64,000 bases of DNA from Polaromonas sp. A23. Its GTDB lineage: Bacteria; Pseudomonadota; Gammaproteobacteria; Burkholderiales; Burkholderiaceae_C. How positions within the stretch are numbered: position 1 is the first letter of the stretch; each line of letters opens with the position of its first letter. Of this stretch, positions 10,453 through 19,366 are shown piece by piece. Below the pieces are notes generated by a model. The model did no database searches. It saw only the letters and a program-made list of their open reading frames with translations, and was not told the origin of the DNA. The position numbers were made by a program, and so were the translations under genes. The stretch spans positions 186,001 through 250,000 of the forward strand of contig NZ_MUNO01000037.1 in NCBI RefSeq assembly GCF_002001015.1, read 5' to 3'.

Positions 10453-11670
10453 TTAGTGAGCAGCCCACTGGATGCTGGAAATATCCACGCCATCCTTGAA
10501 CATTTCCCAGAGCGGTGACAGGTCACGCAGTTTGGCGACATTTTCCTTGATCGTCGCGACGGCGTAGTCAATCTCTTCTTCGGTGGTCCAGCGGCCTATG
10601 GTCATGCGCAGGCTGCTGTGCGCCAGTTCGTCGCTGCGGCCCAGGGCGCGCAGCACGTAGCTGGGTTCCAAGCTGGCCGAAGTGCAGGCCGATCCGCTGG
10701 AAACCGCCAAGCCCTTGATGCCCATGATCAGGGACTCACCCTCAACATAATTGAAGCTCATGTTGAGGTTGTGGGGCACGCGCTTGTCAGCATGTCCGTT
10801 GAGGAAAACTTCCTCCACATCCTTCAAACCGGCCAGCATGCGATCGTGCAAGGCACGGATGCGCTTGTTTTCCTCATGCATCTCGGCTTTGGCGATGCGG
10901 TAGGCCTCGCCCATGCCCACGATCTGGTGCGTTGGCAGGGTTCCCGAACGCATGCCGCGCTCATGGCCGCCACCGTGCATTTGTGCCTCCAGCCGCACGC
11001 GGGGCTTGCGCCGCACATACAGGGCACCAATGCCTTTTGGGCCGTAGGTCTTGTGCGAGGTCAGGCTCATCAGATCCACCGGCAAAGCAGAGAGGTCGAC
11101 GTCTACACGGCCAGTGGCCTGAGCTGCATCGACGTGAAAAATAATGCCTTTTTCACGGCATAGCGCGCCGATAGCCGGGATGTCCTGGATGACACCGATT
11201 TCGTTGTTGACGTACATGACGCTCACCACGATGGTGTCTGGACGAATCGCGGCCTTCAATACTTCCAGGTCAAGCAGGCCGTCGGCCTGCACATCGAGGT
11301 AAGTCACATCGAAACCCTGGCGCTCCAGCTCGCGGCAGGTGTCGAGCACGGCTTTGTGTTCGGTCTTGACCGTGATGAGGTGTTTGCCCTTGGACTTGTA
11401 GAAATGCGCCGCGCCCTTGAGCGCCAGATTGTTGGATTCAGTCGCGCCACTGGTCCAGACAATCTCGCGCGGGTCGGCGCCAATCAGTTCGGCCACCTGC
11501 TCCCGCGCCTTTTCAACGGCGGCTTCTGCTTCCCAGCCCCAGGCATGGCTGCGCGATGCGGGGTTGCCGAAATGCTCGCGCAACCAGGGAATCATCACGT
11601 CCACCACCCGTGGGTCACACGGGTTCGTGGCGCTGTAGTCCATATAAATGGGGAAGTGGGGAGTTTCCAT
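10453..11670 (-). CDS. iscS: Cysteine desulfurase IscS
   Basis: PLP enzyme that takes sulfur from cysteine for clusters and for tRNA thiolation. The N-terminus is [17 protein letters not shown], the PLP lysine is in [17 protein letters not shown] and the active-site persulfide cysteine is in [18 protein letters not shown]. It has 405 aa, full length. It lies 31 bases upstream of iscU and 87 bases downstream of iscR. Confidence 0.97.
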   Translation of the reverse strand: METPHFPIYMDYSATNPCDPRVVDVMIPWLREHFGNPASRSHAWGWEAEAAVEKAREQVAELIGADPREIVWTSGATESNNLALKGAAHFYKSKGKHLITVKTEHKAVLDTCRELERQGFDVTYLDVQADGLLDLEVLKAAIRPDTIVVSVMYVNNEIGVIQDIPAIGALCREKGIIFHVDAAQATGRVDVDLSALPVDLMSLTSHKTYGPKGIGALYVRRKPRVRLEAQMHGGGHERGMRSGTLPTHQIVGMGEAYRIAKAEMHEENKRIRALHDRMLAGLKDVEEVFLNGHADKRVPHNLNMSFNYVEGESLIMGIKGLAVSSGSACTSASLEPSYVLRALGRSDELAHSSLRMTIGRWTTEEEIDYAVATIKENVAKLRDLSPLWEMFKDGVDISSIQWAAH

Positions 11671-11757
11671 TTGGCTAGCTTTTCAATTCACGGCTGGCTT
11701 GCAGCATCAAAAAAGGACGGCAGTTTACGGCGATAACGCCTGTCAACCCGGTTCCGC

Positions 11758-12294
11758 TCAGGACTTCGAGAACGCGTTACCCAGGGCAAAAACCGAATTG
11801 GGCGCGTTGACCCGCATCGGTTTGGCCACCGGCGCAGTGAAGATCGCTTTCTTCACCATGGGCGTGTTTTCAACGACCACACCCTTGGCCAACTGGTCGT
11901 CGACCAGTTTCTGCAGGGTGACGGAATCAAGAAACTCCACCATGCGGCTGTTCAGCGAAGCCCACAATTCGTGCGTCATGCAGCGGCCACCGTCACCAAG
12001 GCAGTTTTCCTTGCCGCCACACTGGGTGGAGTCAATCGGCTCGTCCACCGACACAATGATGTCGGCCACAGTGATTTCGGCAGCCTTGCGGCCCAGCGTG
12101 TAACCGCCGCCCGGGCCACGGGTGGATTCCACCAATTCATGGCGGCGCAGTTTACCGAAAAGCTGCTCCAGATAGGACAGCGAAATCTGCTGGCGCTGGC
12201 TGATGGCCGCCAAAGTTACGGGGCCATTGTTCTGGCGCAGGGCCAGATCGATCATCGCGGTGACCGCAAAGCGGCCCTTTGTTGTGAGGCGCAT
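11758..12294 (-). CDS. iscR: Fe-S cluster-sensing regulator IscR
   Basis: Rrf2-family repressor that binds a [2Fe-2S] cluster and shuts down isc when clusters are plentiful. It has an N-terminal winged helix (MRLTTKGRFAVTAMIDLAL ... QQISLSYLEQLFGKLR). Its cluster ligands are C92, C98 and C105 with a nearby His at 108 (CGGKENCLGDGGRCMTHEL); the second cysteine spacing is one residue longer than in E. coli. The ATG at 12294 is chosen because AAGGAG lies 7 bases upstream; a TTG two codons earlier would add two residues. It is the first gene of the isc operon, under its own likely operator at 12427-12451. Confidence 0.96.
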   Translation of the reverse strand: MRLTTKGRFAVTAMIDLALRQNNGPVTLAAISQRQQISLSYLEQLFGKLRRHELVESTRGPGGGYTLGRKAAEITVADIIVSVDEPIDSTQCGGKENCLGDGGRCMTHELWASLNSRMVEFLDSVTLQKLVDDQLAKGVVVENTPMVKKAIFTAPVAKPMRVNAPNSVFALGNAFSKS

Positions 12295-12619
12295 TTTCAA
12301 GCTCCTTAAAAAGTTGGCTTGACTGTCGTTTGGCTCACCTTGTAAGTCTTATGAACTACAAGGAACTTTTCCCACCCACCCCTGCCAATCGGCCTGCCTG
12401 GCTCAGGGTTTCTATTGCTTTTGGTTGTTCTTGACTGTTTTCGTCAAGTATAGCATATGAGGCGCGGATTTGCTGGGTACCCGCCTCTCGAACGACTCTG
12501 GTTTGGGTGGCAAGCGGCCCGAACTTTCACACGCTTTTCATCCGATGGCGGTTTTTGGACCCGTTCTGGGCCGGTACGTTCACGCCGCCTGAGCAGCCGC
12601 GGGCCCTCAAGCTACAAAG
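12295..12619. other. Intergenic region between uvrB and iscR
   Basis: It holds the iscR leader of about 150 bases with a strong ribosome-binding site, and the IscR operator and extended -10 described separately. The uvrB-proximal part (about 12465-12619) shows no convincing gene. Confidence 0.6.
12427..12451 (-). promoter_or_regulatory. Type 1 IscR binding site at the isc promoter
   Basis: On the minus strand the site reads ATACTTGAC-GAAAAC-AGTCAAGAAC. It fits the E. coli type 1 IscR consensus (ATASYYGAC-N6-AGTCRRSTAT) at nearly every position, except the last few. Its left end overlaps TGCTATACT, an extended -10 promoter element, so bound IscR would block RNA polymerase. It lies about 135 bases upstream of the iscR start. 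Confidence 0.75.
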
Positions 12620-14734
12620 TCAAGCGCTGCCGGGACCGGTAGAAAGCGGCACATTGTCGACACCCGGGGCGCCAAAAGCCTGCTGTTTGAGGACATGCAG
12701 CTGGTCGCGCACTTTGGCAGCTTTCTCAAATTCCAGGTTTTTCGCATGTTCGATCATCAGTTTCTCGAGCCGCTTGATTTCCCGGGCGATGTCTTTCTCG
12801 CTCATGTCTTCGACCAAGGCTTTCTGGATCTCGAGCTTTTCCGCTTCCTTGCCTGATTTTTCGCTGTAAACGCCGTCAATCAGGTCCTTGATGCGCTTGA
12901 CGATGCTCTTGGGGGTAATGCCGTGTTCGAGGTTGAAGGTGATCTGCTTGTTGCGACGCCGCTCGGTTTCGCCCATCGCTTTTTTCATCGAATCGGTGAT
13001 TCGGTCCGCATAGAGGATGGCGCGGCCATTGAGGTTACGTGCCGCCCGGCCGATCGTCTGGATCAAACTGCGCTCGGCGCGCAAAAAGCCTTCCTTGTCG
13101 GCATCCAGGATGGCCACCAGGCTGACCTCGGGAATGTCCAGCCCTTCGCGCAGCAGGTTGATGCCCACCAGCACATCAAAGCTGCCAAGCCGCAGGTCGC
13201 GCAGGATTTCCACCCGTTCGACGGTATCCACATCACTGTGCAGGTAACGCACCTTGACGCCGTTGTCGGTCAGGTAGTCAGTCAGCTGCTCGGCCATGCG
13301 TTTGGTCAGGGTGGTGATCAGCACCCGCTCGTTCTTGTCCACACGGATGCGGATTTCCTGCAGCACATCGTCCACCTGGTTCGTGGCCGGCCGCACCTCC
13401 ACCTCCGGGTCCACCAGCCCGGTGGGCCGCACCACCTGCTCGACCACCTTGCCGGCATGCTGCTGCTCGTACGCAGCCGGCGTGGCCGATACAAAAATCG
13501 CCTGGCGCATCTTGGCCTCGAACTCCTCGAACTTGAGCGGCCGGTTGTCCAGTGCGCTAGGCAGGCGGAAGCCGTATTCCACCAGCGTGGTCTTGCGCGC
13601 ACGGTCGCCGTTGTACATGGCGTTGAGCTGGCCGATCATCACGTGGCTCTCGTCCAGGAACATGATCGCGTCCTTGGGCAGGTAGTCGCACAGCGTCGAG
13701 GGCGGCGAGCCCGGCGGCGAACCGCTCAGATGGCGGGTGTAGTTCTCAATGCCCTTGCAGTGGCCGATCTCGCTGAGCATCTCCAGGTCAAAGCGTGTGC
13801 GCTGCTCGATGCGCTGCGCCTCCACCAGCTTGCCGTCGGCGACAAACTGTGCCACCCGCTCGGACAGCTCCAGCTTGATGGTTTCCACCGCTGCCATGAC
13901 CTTGTCGCGCGGCGTGACGTAGTGGCTCTTGGGGTAGACCACAAAACGCGGCACCTTCTGGCGAATGCGCCCGGTTAGGGGGTCGAACAGCTGCAGCGAC
14001 TCGATTTCGTCGTCGAACAGCTCGATGCGGATCGCCAGCTCGGAATGTTCCGCTGGGAAGACGTCGATCACATCACCGCGCACACGGAAAGTACCGCGCG
14101 CAAAGTCCTGGTCGTTGCGCGCGTACTGCATGCGGATCAGGCGCGAGATCACGTCGCGCTGGTTCATCTTGTCGCCCGAGCGCGCGATGAAACGCATCTG
14201 CGTGTAGTCCTCGGGCGCGCCTATGCCGTAAATCGCGCTGACGGTGCCAACAATGATGGTGTCGCGCCGCTCCAGCACGCTTTTGGTGGCCGACAGACGC
14301 ATCTGCTCGATGTGTTCGTTGATCGCCGAGTCCTTTTCGATGAAGAGGTCACGCTGCGGCACATAGGCTTCAGGCTGGTAGTAGTCGTAGTAGCTGACGA
14401 AATACTCCACCGCGTTTTTTGGAAAAAACTCGCGGAACTCGCTGTACAGCTGCGCCGCCAGCGTCTTGTTGGGCGCAAACACAATCGCCGGCCGGCCCAG
14501 CCTGGCAATCACATTGGCCATGGTGAAAGTCTTGCCCGAGCCGGTCACTCCCAGCAGGGTCTGGAACACTTCCCCATCGTTGATGCCTTCCACCAGTTGC
14601 TCGATGGCCACCGGCTGGTCGCCCGCGGGCGGGTAAGGCATGAAAAGCTCGAAAGGCGAGTCCGGGAAACGCACAAATTCGCCAGCGGCGGGCACGGCTG
14701 GCGAATCGGTTATGACTTCAATCAGTTCTGGCAT
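12620..14734 (-). CDS. uvrB: Excinuclease ABC subunit B
   Basis: Damage-verifying helicase-like subunit of nucleotide excision repair. Walker A is GVTGSGKT (about 62-69). The beta-hairpin that clamps DNA is [20 protein letters not shown], followed by [25 protein letters not shown]. Later helicase motifs include MFLDESHV and [11 protein letters not shown]-terminal UVR motif ([24 protein letters not shown]) recruits UvrC. It has 704 aa, full length. I see no canonical LexA box in the 162-base gap shared with the divergent aminotransferase gene. Confidence 0.97.
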   Translation of the reverse strand: MPELIEVITDSPAVPAAGEFVRFPDSPFELFMPYPPAGDQPVAIEQLVEGINDGEVFQTLLGVTGSGKTFTMANVIARLGRPAIVFAPNKTLAAQLYSEFREFFPKNAVEYFVSYYDYYQPEAYVPQRDLFIEKDSAINEHIEQMRLSATKSVLERRDTIIVGTVSAIYGIGAPEDYTQMRFIARSGDKMNQRDVISRLIRMQYARNDQDFARGTFRVRGDVIDVFPAEHSELAIRIELFDDEIESLQLFDPLTGRIRQKVPRFVVYPKSHYVTPRDKVMAAVETIKLELSERVAQFVADGKLVEAQRIEQRTRFDLEMLSEIGHCKGIENYTRHLSGSPPGSPPSTLCDYLPKDAIMFLDESHVMIGQLNAMYNGDRARKTTLVEYGFRLPSALDNRPLKFEEFEAKMRQAIFVSATPAAYEQQHAGKVVEQVVRPTGLVDPEVEVRPATNQVDDVLQEIRIRVDKNERVLITTLTKRMAEQLTDYLTDNGVKVRYLHSDVDTVERVEILRDLRLGSFDVLVGINLLREGLDIPEVSLVAILDADKEGFLRAERSLIQTIGRAARNLNGRAILYADRITDSMKKAMGETERRRNKQITFNLEHGITPKSIVKRIKDLIDGVYSEKSGKEAEKLEIQKALVEDMSEKDIAREIKRLEKLMIEHAKNLEFEKAAKVRDQLHVLKQQAFGAPGVDNVPLSTGPGSA

Positions 14735-14896
14735 AAGAAACTCAATCCTGGCGCATTAAAATCTGTGGGCAACCAAACAGAATACGACATTTGGGCGATG
14801 GTTGCCTCCCCGGAGGCCGCAGATCACCCGCATGTTTGCGTAACACCCGGTTAACAAGGCCGGAAAAACATAAACCACCCTTCGTAAGGATTTTTC

Positions 14897-16093
14897 ATGT
14901 CGCTTTTCACTGCCGTCGAAATGGCCCCCCGTGATCCCATATTGGGCCTGAACGAGCAATTCAATGCCGACCCCAATCCGGCCAAGGTCAACCTGGGCGT
15001 GGGCGTGTATTACGACGACAAGGGAAAGCTGCCGCTGCTGCAATGTGTGCAGGCTGCCGAAAAAGCCATGATGGAATCCCCCAAGCCACGCGGCTATTTG
15101 CCGATTGACGGTGTCGCCGCCTATGACGCGGCCGTCAAGGGCCTGGTGTTTGGTGCCGATAGCGAGCCGGTCAAAAGTGGCCGCGTCGCCACCGCCCAGG
15201 GTATTGGCGGCACGGGTGGCCTGAAAATTGGCGCTGACTTCCTCAAAAAGCTCAGCCCCAACGCCAAGGTCCTGATCAGCGATCCGAGCTGGGAAAACCA
15301 CCGCGCCCTGTTCACCCAGGCCGGATTCACCGTTGAAAGCTACCCTTACTACGACACGGCCAAGCGCGGTGTCAATTTCGACGGCATGCTGGCCGCGCTG
15401 AATGCGGCCCCCGCAGGCACCATCGTGGTTTTGCACGCCTGTTGCCACAACCCCACCGGCTATGACATCACCAGCGCCCAGTGGGACCAGGTGATTGCCG
15501 CAGTCAAGGCACGCAACCTGACAGCCTTCCTGGACATGGCTTACCAGGGCTTCGGCCACGGCATCAAGGAAGACGGCGCCGTCATCGGCAAATTTGTAGC
15601 CGCAGGCCTGTCCTTTTTCGTCTCGACTTCGTTCTCCAAGAGTTTCAGCCTGTACGGCGAGCGCGTCGGTGCGCTGTCGGTACTGTGCGAAAGCAAGGAA
15701 GAAGCAGACCGCGTGCTGTCGCAGTTAAAAATCGTGATCCGCACCAACTACAGCAACCCGCAGATTCACGGCGCGACGGTGGTCGCCAACGTGCTGAACA
15801 ATCCGGAGTTGCGCGCACTGTGGGAGAAAGAGCTCGGCGAAATGCGCGTACGCATCAAGGCCATGCGCCAGAAGCTGGTGGACGGCTTGAAAGCCGCCGG
15901 CGTCAAGCAGGACATGAGCTTCATCACCACGCAAATCGGCATGTTCAGCTACTCGGGGCTGTCCAAAGACCAGATGGTGCGCTTGCGCAACGAGTTCGGC
16001 GTGTACGGCACCGACACCGGCCGTATGTGTGTGGCCGCGCTGAACAGCCAGAACATCGATTACGTCTGCGCCTCCATCGCCAAAGTACTGTGA
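14897..16093 (+). CDS. Aromatic-amino-acid/aspartate aminotransferase
   Basis: Class I PLP aminotransferase of the AspC/TyrB family, moving amino groups between aspartate or aromatic amino acids and 2-oxoglutarate. The N-terminus MSLFTAVEMAPRDPILGLNE is typical. HACCHNPTGYD holds the PLP-binding Asn, AFLDMAYQGFG the Asp and Tyr, and SFSKSFSLYGERVG the Schiff-base Lys and phosphate-binding Arg. It has 398 aa, standard. Whether it prefers aspartate or aromatic substrates cannot be read from sequence. An AAGGA lies about 7 bases before the ATG. It diverges from uvrB. Confidence 0.93.
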   Translation: MSLFTAVEMAPRDPILGLNEQFNADPNPAKVNLGVGVYYDDKGKLPLLQCVQAAEKAMMESPKPRGYLPIDGVAAYDAAVKGLVFGADSEPVKSGRVATAQGIGGTGGLKIGADFLKKLSPNAKVLISDPSWENHRALFTQAGFTVESYPYYDTAKRGVNFDGMLAALNAAPAGTIVVLHACCHNPTGYDITSAQWDQVIAAVKARNLTAFLDMAYQGFGHGIKEDGAVIGKFVAAGLSFFVSTSFSKSFSLYGERVGALSVLCESKEEADRVLSQLKIVIRTNYSNPQIHGATVVANVLNNPELRALWEKELGEMRVRIKAMRQKLVDGLKAAGVKQDMSFITTQIGMFSYSGLSKDQMVRLRNEFGVYGTDTGRMCVAALNSQNIDYVCASIAKVL

Positions 16094-16100
16094 GACGCCG

Positions 16101-16679
16101 TTGACAGGTTTGCAGCAGCGCTTCCTGGAGGATGTGCTGCGCAACCCCTGCAATCGCGCATTGCTGGAGGGCCTTCCTGAAATGGGGCTTGCAGACGCCT
16201 GGCTGGTCGGCGGCTGCCTGTTCCAGACCGTCTGGAACCTCCTAAGCGATCGCCTGCCCCAAGCAGGCATCAGAGACTACGACATCTTCTATTTCGATCC
16301 GGACGATCTATCTGAAACCACGGAACAAGCCGTCGAAGAACGCGCCCGGGCCCGTTTTGCCGAGCTCGGCATTGTTCTGGAAGTCAAAAACCAGGCGCGC
16401 GTGCACACCTGGTACGAAGCGTATTTCGGCCGCCCCTGTCCACCCTTGAGAAGCGCCTGCGAAGGTGTTGACCGCTTTCTGGTCGGCAGCACCAGCGTAG
16501 CAGTCCACCGGGAAGCGGGCGCCATGGTTCTGCATGCGCCCTACGGCCTGGACGACCTTTACAGCGGGGTCCTCACCCCCAATCCGACGGTGGACCACGG
16601 CCCCCTGTATGAACGGAAATCACGGGACTACCAGGCGCGCTGGGCATGGCTGCGAACGCCCGAGACCTTCAAATCATGA
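16101..16679 (+). CDS. Nucleotidyltransferase-like protein (NTP_transf_6/DUF925 type)
   Basis: A 192-aa protein with the features of the DUF925 nucleotidyltransferase-like family. The fold-type glycine motif is in LADAWLVGGCLFQTVWNLL, followed by IRDYDIFYFDPDDLS with the paired acidic residues and by an ARVHTWYEAYFG block. The C-terminal DDLYSGVLTPNP segment is also typical. It starts at a TTG 7 bases after the aminotransferase stop, so the two are probably co-transcribed. The substrate is unknown. Confidence 0.8.
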   Translation: MTGLQQRFLEDVLRNPCNRALLEGLPEMGLADAWLVGGCLFQTVWNLLSDRLPQAGIRDYDIFYFDPDDLSETTEQAVEERARARFAELGIVLEVKNQARVHTWYEAYFGRPCPPLRSACEGVDRFLVGSTSVAVHREAGAMVLHAPYGLDDLYSGVLTPNPTVDHGPLYERKSRDYQARWAWLRTPETFKS

Positions 16680-16691
16680 GTTTCGGCCACA

Positions 16692-16756
16692 TAGAGGCAT
16701 AAAACATGCCTCTAGCCCTTATTTGACGGGCGCGAGCAGCTCCTGAATTTATAGCA
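16692..16756. repeat. Intergenic copy of the interspersed repeat, with hairpin
   Basis: A perfect 9-bp hairpin TAGAGGCAT-AAAAC-ATGCCTCTA (16692-16714) runs into GCCCTTATTTGACGGGCGCGAGCAGCTCCTGAATTTATAGCA. This last part is the best reference copy of the element also found in hscA, hscB, the RnfB-like gene, pccA and near 46.4-46.5 kb. It sits between converging genes and the hairpin could end transcription from either side. Confidence 0.65.
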
Positions 16757-16769
16757 AACTGAAGAAACG

Positions 16770-17138
16770 CTAGTCGGCCAGTGCGGCAACCGGGTCGTAA
16801 AAGAAGCGCTCTTCCACAATCTTTTCACCTTCCCAGCGTTGATGGGCCAGCTCATCAATCCGCATGATGTTCCCCGAGGTCCGGGTGAACTCAAACACCC
16901 AGTGGATGACCACAAAATCGCCGTCAACCAGAAACGATTTGACCGGCAAGGTCCGCATGGCGCTGCAAGCCGCGATCACCGCACGCTCATAGGCAACCAG
17001 GGTGTCCCGCCCCCGGCGCGGCGGCTGGCTGTTTTCCTGCATGCTCGCGTCCGGCGCATAAAACTGCTCGATGGCTTCAACGTAGCGTCCTTGCTCGACG
17101 GTGGTGATGAAGTCCTGGACGGTTTGGCGACTGGGCAT
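16770..17138 (-). CDS. SnoaL-like/NTF2-fold protein
   Basis: A 122-aa protein with the pattern of the SnoaL-like branch of the NTF2 fold: helix QTVQDFITTVEQGRYVEAIEQFYAPDASMQEN, then RRGRDTLVAYERAV, then alternating strands with FVVIHWVFEFT and RIDELAHQRWEGEKIVEERFFYDP. Such proteins include isomerases and cyclases as well as binding proteins; no function can be assigned. It is isolated, with its own strand between the nucleotidyltransferase and SDR genes. Confidence 0.8.
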   Translation of the reverse strand: MPSRQTVQDFITTVEQGRYVEAIEQFYAPDASMQENSQPPRRGRDTLVAYERAVIAACSAMRTLPVKSFLVDGDFVVIHWVFEFTRTSGNIMRIDELAHQRWEGEKIVEERFFYDPVAALAD

Positions 17139-17287
17139 GAGGCTCCTTTGATCTTTAAATTCAACGAACGAGCCGGCATTGTGTCATCGTCCGGTGCCCC
17201 CGGCGCGACACCCCGAATGAACCACTGCATGGAAGATGAGAACTTTATTATCCAGACCCCTATTACCCTTAGCCCAGGAGCCTTCCC

Positions 17288-18283
17288 GTGTCTGCAAACT
17301 CGCCCTCTCCCGCGCCGCTTGTCTCAGCCTACGGGGCGCGCAGCAACGCAGTTGATGTGGTGGCGGGACTCTCCTTGCGCAATCGCCACGCCATCGTCAC
17401 CGGTGGCGCCTCCGGCCTGGGACTGGAAACTTCGCGGGCACTGGCGTCTGCGGGCGCCCGTGTGACCCTGGCAGTGCGCAACCTGACACAGGGCGAAACT
17501 GCCGCCAAGGAATTACGTGCCGCTTTCCCCAACGCAAACATCGGCGTGGCCCAGCTGGATCTGGCAGACCTCGCCAGTGTGCGCAGCTTCGCTGCCGGCT
17601 GGCTCGAAACCGGCGCCGCGCTGGACATCCTCGTCAACAACGCCGCCATCATGGCCTGCCCGCTCACACGCACAGCGCAAGGTTGGGAGGCGCAATTTGC
17701 CACCAACCACCTGGGCCACTTCGCCCTGACAAGCGCCCTGCTCCCGGCCTTGCTGCAGGCGGGCGCCAGCACCGGGGACACGCGCGTGGTCTGCCTGAGT
17801 TCCACCGGCCACAAGATCGCGGGCGTTGACTTCGACGACATCCATTTCGAACGGCGTAACTACAACAAGTGGCATGCCTATGGCCAGGCCAAAAGTGCCA
17901 ATGCGCTGATGGCGCTGGGTTTGCACCTGAAATATGCCTCTCGCGGCATCACCGCCAATGCCGTGCATCCTGGCGGCATCATGACCGGCCTGCAGAAATT
18001 CCTGCCGCTGGAAGAGATGCGCGCTTTGGGTTGGCTCAAGGCGGACGACACGCCGCTGGATATCTTCAAGACCCCGGCGCAAGGGGCCTCGACCAGCGTA
18101 TGGGCCGCTACCGCGCCAGCGTTGAAAGGCCGTGGCGGCCTGTACCTTGAAGATTGCCGGCAAGGCTTGCCCGCCGAGCCGGGTAACCGGATTTCCGGCT
18201 ACTCGCCCCACATCGCCGACCCGGCCCTGGCGTTGCGCCTTTGGGAGGTGTCCGAACGCTTGCTCTCAACCCCAGATCACTGA
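17288..18283 (+). CDS. Short-chain dehydrogenase/reductase (retinol-dehydrogenase/WWOX-like)
   Basis: A 331-aa NAD(P)-dependent oxidoreductase. The cofactor motif is TGGASGLG (about 38-45), with DILVNNAAIM, NHLGHFALT, the catalytic Ser in VVCLSSTGHKI and the pair YGQAKSANAL. HPGGIMTGL follows. The length and the NxxxHxAYGQAK arrangement resemble the oxidoreductases grouped with WWOX and retinol dehydrogenases rather than classical 250-aa SDRs. The start is a GTG with AGGAG 6 bases upstream. Its 3' end overlaps the converging dioxygenase gene by 18 bases. The substrate is unknown. Confidence 0.88.
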   Translation: MSANSPSPAPLVSAYGARSNAVDVVAGLSLRNRHAIVTGGASGLGLETSRALASAGARVTLAVRNLTQGETAAKELRAAFPNANIGVAQLDLADLASVRSFAAGWLETGAALDILVNNAAIMACPLTRTAQGWEAQFATNHLGHFALTSALLPALLQAGASTGDTRVVCLSSTGHKIAGVDFDDIHFERRNYNKWHAYGQAKSANALMALGLHLKYASRGITANAVHPGGIMTGLQKFLPLEEMRALGWLKADDTPLDIFKTPAQGASTSVWAATAPALKGRGGLYLEDCRQGLPAEPGNRISGYSPHIADPALALRLWEVSERLLSTPDH

Positions 18284-19120
18284 GCGCATCGAGATGGAGC
18301 CGAGCTGAAAGCTGGTGTTGAAAAAATGCGGCTGTTCGCCAGCGTCCACCGCGCCTGCCGCGTACAGCAAGGGCAGGTAATGCTCGTGCGTAGGATGCGC
18401 CATCAGCGCCAGCTGGCCCAGCTTCTGGAAGTTCTGCAGGGCATCCAGGTTGCCCTGCTGAAGGTACCCACCCGTGGTCTGGTCAAACTCCAGCGCCCAG
18501 TCGTAAGCCTGGTTTCCGGCTGCGCCGCGCTGGGCCTGGCGCAGGTTGTGAACGATGTTTCCGCTGCCCACAATCAGCACTCCGCGCTCGCGCAGGCCCT
18601 TGAGCTGTTGGGCCAGGGCATAGTGATCGGACGGCGAACGGCTGTAATCCATGCTCAGTTGCATCACGGGAATCGCAGCTTCGGGGAACATCGGCTTGAG
18701 CACCGACCAGGCGCCATGGTCCAGGCCCCAGGCGTCCAGATCCACCCCCAGCGGGGCCGATCCGCGCTGCCTGACAAAGCGGCTGATCTCCCTCGCAGCA
18801 GCCGGCGCGCCGGGTGCAGGGTACTGCTGGTCGAACAACTCCTGAGGAAAACCACCAAAGTCATGAATGGTCTTGGGCTGGTCCATGCCCGTCACCCACC
18901 ACCCCTCGGTCAGCCAGTGAGCCGAAATGCACAGAATAAGCTGCGGCGGCGGGTATTTGCTGCCAAATCCGGCGCCCAGGGCTTGCCAGCTGCGTCGGTA
19001 TTCGTTGTCCCCGATGGCGTTCATCGGGCTGCCGTGGCCCACAAACATCACCGGCATCCGGTCAGACTTTTCCAGCGAAGTGAACTGGTCAAGCGCAAGA
19101 AAGCTGGTGGTCTCGGTCAT
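18266..19120 (-). CDS. Extradiol dioxygenase of the DODA/YgiD type
   Basis: LigB-fold non-heme iron or zinc dioxygenase related to 4,5-DOPA dioxygenase. The metal ligands are visible as the His in PVMFVGHGSPMNAI, the His in LCISAHWLTEG and the late LMAHPTHEHYLPLLYAAGA block. DHGAWSVLKPMFPEAAIPVMQLSMD is characteristic of the family. I place the start at the ATG at 19120 (GGAG just upstream), 284 aa; a TTG at 19141 would add seven residues. It overlaps the converging SDR gene. The natural substrate of bacterial members is mostly unknown. Confidence 0.88.
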   Translation of the reverse strand: MTETTSFLALDQFTSLEKSDRMPVMFVGHGSPMNAIGDNEYRRSWQALGAGFGSKYPPPQLILCISAHWLTEGWWVTGMDQPKTIHDFGGFPQELFDQQYPAPGAPAAAREISRFVRQRGSAPLGVDLDAWGLDHGAWSVLKPMFPEAAIPVMQLSMDYSRSPSDHYALAQQLKGLRERGVLIVGSGNIVHNLRQAQRGAAGNQAYDWALEFDQTTGGYLQQGNLDALQNFQKLGQLALMAHPTHEHYLPLLYAAGAVDAGEQPHFFNTSFQLGSISMRSVIWG

Positions 19121-19327
19121 AACACTCCATGGGATGCTCAAAAAAGCGCCAGGACGGCGCCAAGCGCTGCATTATTCAGGCTTTTGCAACTCTCTGCCGG
19201 GCTGCCAACACGAAAGCCACGGCGCCGGCCCTGTGAACTTTTTCATCGAATGGCTCGATGACCGGATCCGCCCCCTTTGTTATTGGTGTTTCTACTCCAG
19301 ACAATCATAAGCACACCTGTTATTATT

Positions 19328-19342
19328 TGTTGCACTGCAGCA
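19328..19342 (+). promoter_or_regulatory. Candidate PhaR operator upstream of phaZ
   Basis: TGTTGCACTGCAGCA is a near-perfect palindrome 25 bases before the phaZ start. TGC/GCA-rich palindromes of this kind are the type bound by PhaR at PHB genes, and phaR is in this window. The link is inference; AT-rich DNA just upstream (TAAGCACACCTGTTATTATT) could hold the promoter. Confidence 0.45.
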
Positions 19343-19366
19343 TTTCGTTGTACAAAGGTTAGCCAC

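Noticed and set aside
14735..14896. LexA (SOS) box upstream of uvrB
   Set aside because: The only candidate, CTGTGGGCAACCAAACAG, has ten bases between CTGT and ACAG instead of eight, and no other palindrome fits.
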